Shown piece after piece: positions 63,103 to 64,000 of a DNA stretch of 64,000 bases. The notes below the pieces were generated by a model. The model had not been told where the DNA came from, did no database searches, and saw only the letters and a list, made by a program, of their open reading frames with translations. The position numbers and the translations under genes are program-made. This DNA is from Apostichopus japonicus (taxonomy: Eukaryota > Echinodermata > Holothuroidea > Aspidochirotida > Stichopodidae): positions 3,579,001-3,643,000 of the forward strand of contig NC_092561.1 of assembly GCF_037975245.1 (NCBI RefSeq), given 5' to 3'. Every line of letters starts with the position of its first letter. Position 1 is the first letter of the stretch.

Positions 63103-64000
63103 CTGAAAAAGGAAAAATATAATAAATTGAACCAGAAAATCGAGGTAATTACATTTCCCTTGGTGTTATATTATACACTAATTGACTTATAGAACCTTAA
63201 GCCATGTAAATCGACGTAAAAGATACCTGTCAGTTGTGAAGTAACGAAAAGAAGAAGGCAAAAAACCATGCCGATTCTGATTCAAAACGTGACGGGAATA
63301 TATTTGATACTTCCTGAAAAAATACAAATGAAAAACAGTCTTGTAGATTAAACACTAGTAAAAGTATATATAATATTATAGGCCTATGTTACAATGCCGT
63401 TATAAATCAAGCTGTTGTATAGCGTACTGTGTTCGAATTATCTCACTAATATTAACACAATTAACTATTTGTGTTAAAGATTTTGTGTTCAATCGTAATC
63501 GTTATTTGCGCTGTATACGCATATAGCTGGCGGTGTTTTACATATACGATTCCAATTTTGAATCCATACTGCAAAGCATATTAGGTGGATTCATAAATTA
63601 AATATGTATATTTATTTTGCCCTAATGTAGAGATCAATAACAATTCTATCTACCTTGAATTAAGTTTGTGAATTCGCTGGTGACATCTTATGAATTGATG
63701 TTGTGGAATTTTATTTACCTTGAAAATGATACAACCAGAGACATATAGTACCGTATAGGCCTACATTACAAAATAAAAATACACAGCGTGGAAGAAAACC
63801 TTGTTGACTTAAATTATATTCGGCCTCTAAGGCACGACAGACTACGTGACAAAACAAATACACTCACAAAACAAAAAGTTAGTATTGCCCGATAGAGAGA
63901 AGGCCTTCGGATAAATTTGACCATCCAAACCAACTGTTTAGAAAATAAGTAAATTGATGGAAAGGAACACATTTCTATGACACGATGTTCGCATATTTAG
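63103..64000. other. upstream intron of the Ras-like gene, no exon seen
   Basis: I searched the minus strand for a GxxxxGKS P-loop exon ending in phase 1 and found none. An ATG at 63269 opens a 14-codon ORF that reaches a GT in phase, but it lacks a P-loop and is not taken as the first exon. Confidence 0.45.

Noticed and set aside
63227-63271. First exon MVFCLLLFVTSQLT for the Ras-like gene
   Set aside because: It is in phase, but would replace the P-loop with a signal-like peptide; a P-loop exon further upstream is more likely.

Overview
The window is a stretch of animal (eukaryotic) nuclear DNA: AT-rich, with GT-AG introns, long (TA)n tracts, poly-G runs, many minisatellites and small DNA transposons. 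Gene content fits a marine deuterostome invertebrate: an alpha-2-macroglobulin-type thioester protein, heparan-sulfate 3-O-sulfotransferase-like enzymes and a RERG/RASL-like small GTPase. I lean towards an echinoderm, possibly a sea cucumber. That is an inference from general gene style, not something the sequence proves. All four genes are on the minus strand.

1-31551: one large alpha-2-macroglobulin-like gene. I rebuilt 24 exons by splice sites and reading phase; every junction keeps frame. They encode about 1,101 residues from a signal peptide through the macroglobulin domains, a proline/arginine-rich bait-like region and the thioester motif GCGEQ. The rest of the thioester domain and the receptor-binding domain lie beyond base 1. 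Almost every long intron carries a minisatellite. Two arrays (introns 22 and 24) start exactly at the splice donor, and their units repeat a donor-like consensus. Introns also hold two hAT-type MITEs with 8-bp target duplications, tRNA-derived SINE-like copies and a (TA)n tract.

34087-40538: two tandem, intronless, HS3ST-like sulfotransferase genes of the type II membrane kind. Both lack the conserved Arg of the 3'-phosphate-binding motif. The second has also lost the Glu at the catalytic-base position and carries a frameshift between its membrane anchor and catalytic part. About 150-190 bp of upstream sequence is duplicated near both genes, which supports local duplication.

41270-44010: a 35-bp minisatellite with a 348-bp higher-order period. 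It is interrupted by three mobile elements: a tRNA-headed SINE, a 503-bp inverted-repeat element and a piggyBac-like MITE in a TTAA site. 46200-46960 holds a hAT MITE and a MULE-like MITE with telomere-like TTAGGG repeats inside.

48819-63102: the last three coding exons of a Ras-like small GTPase (RERG/RASL type) with a 12.4-kb intron. The P-loop exon must lie upstream of the window. Switch II lacks the usual Gly-Gln and the C-terminus has no CAAX box. The remaining DNA is intronic or intergenic, and I see no further genes, tRNAs, rRNAs or CRISPR arrays in it.
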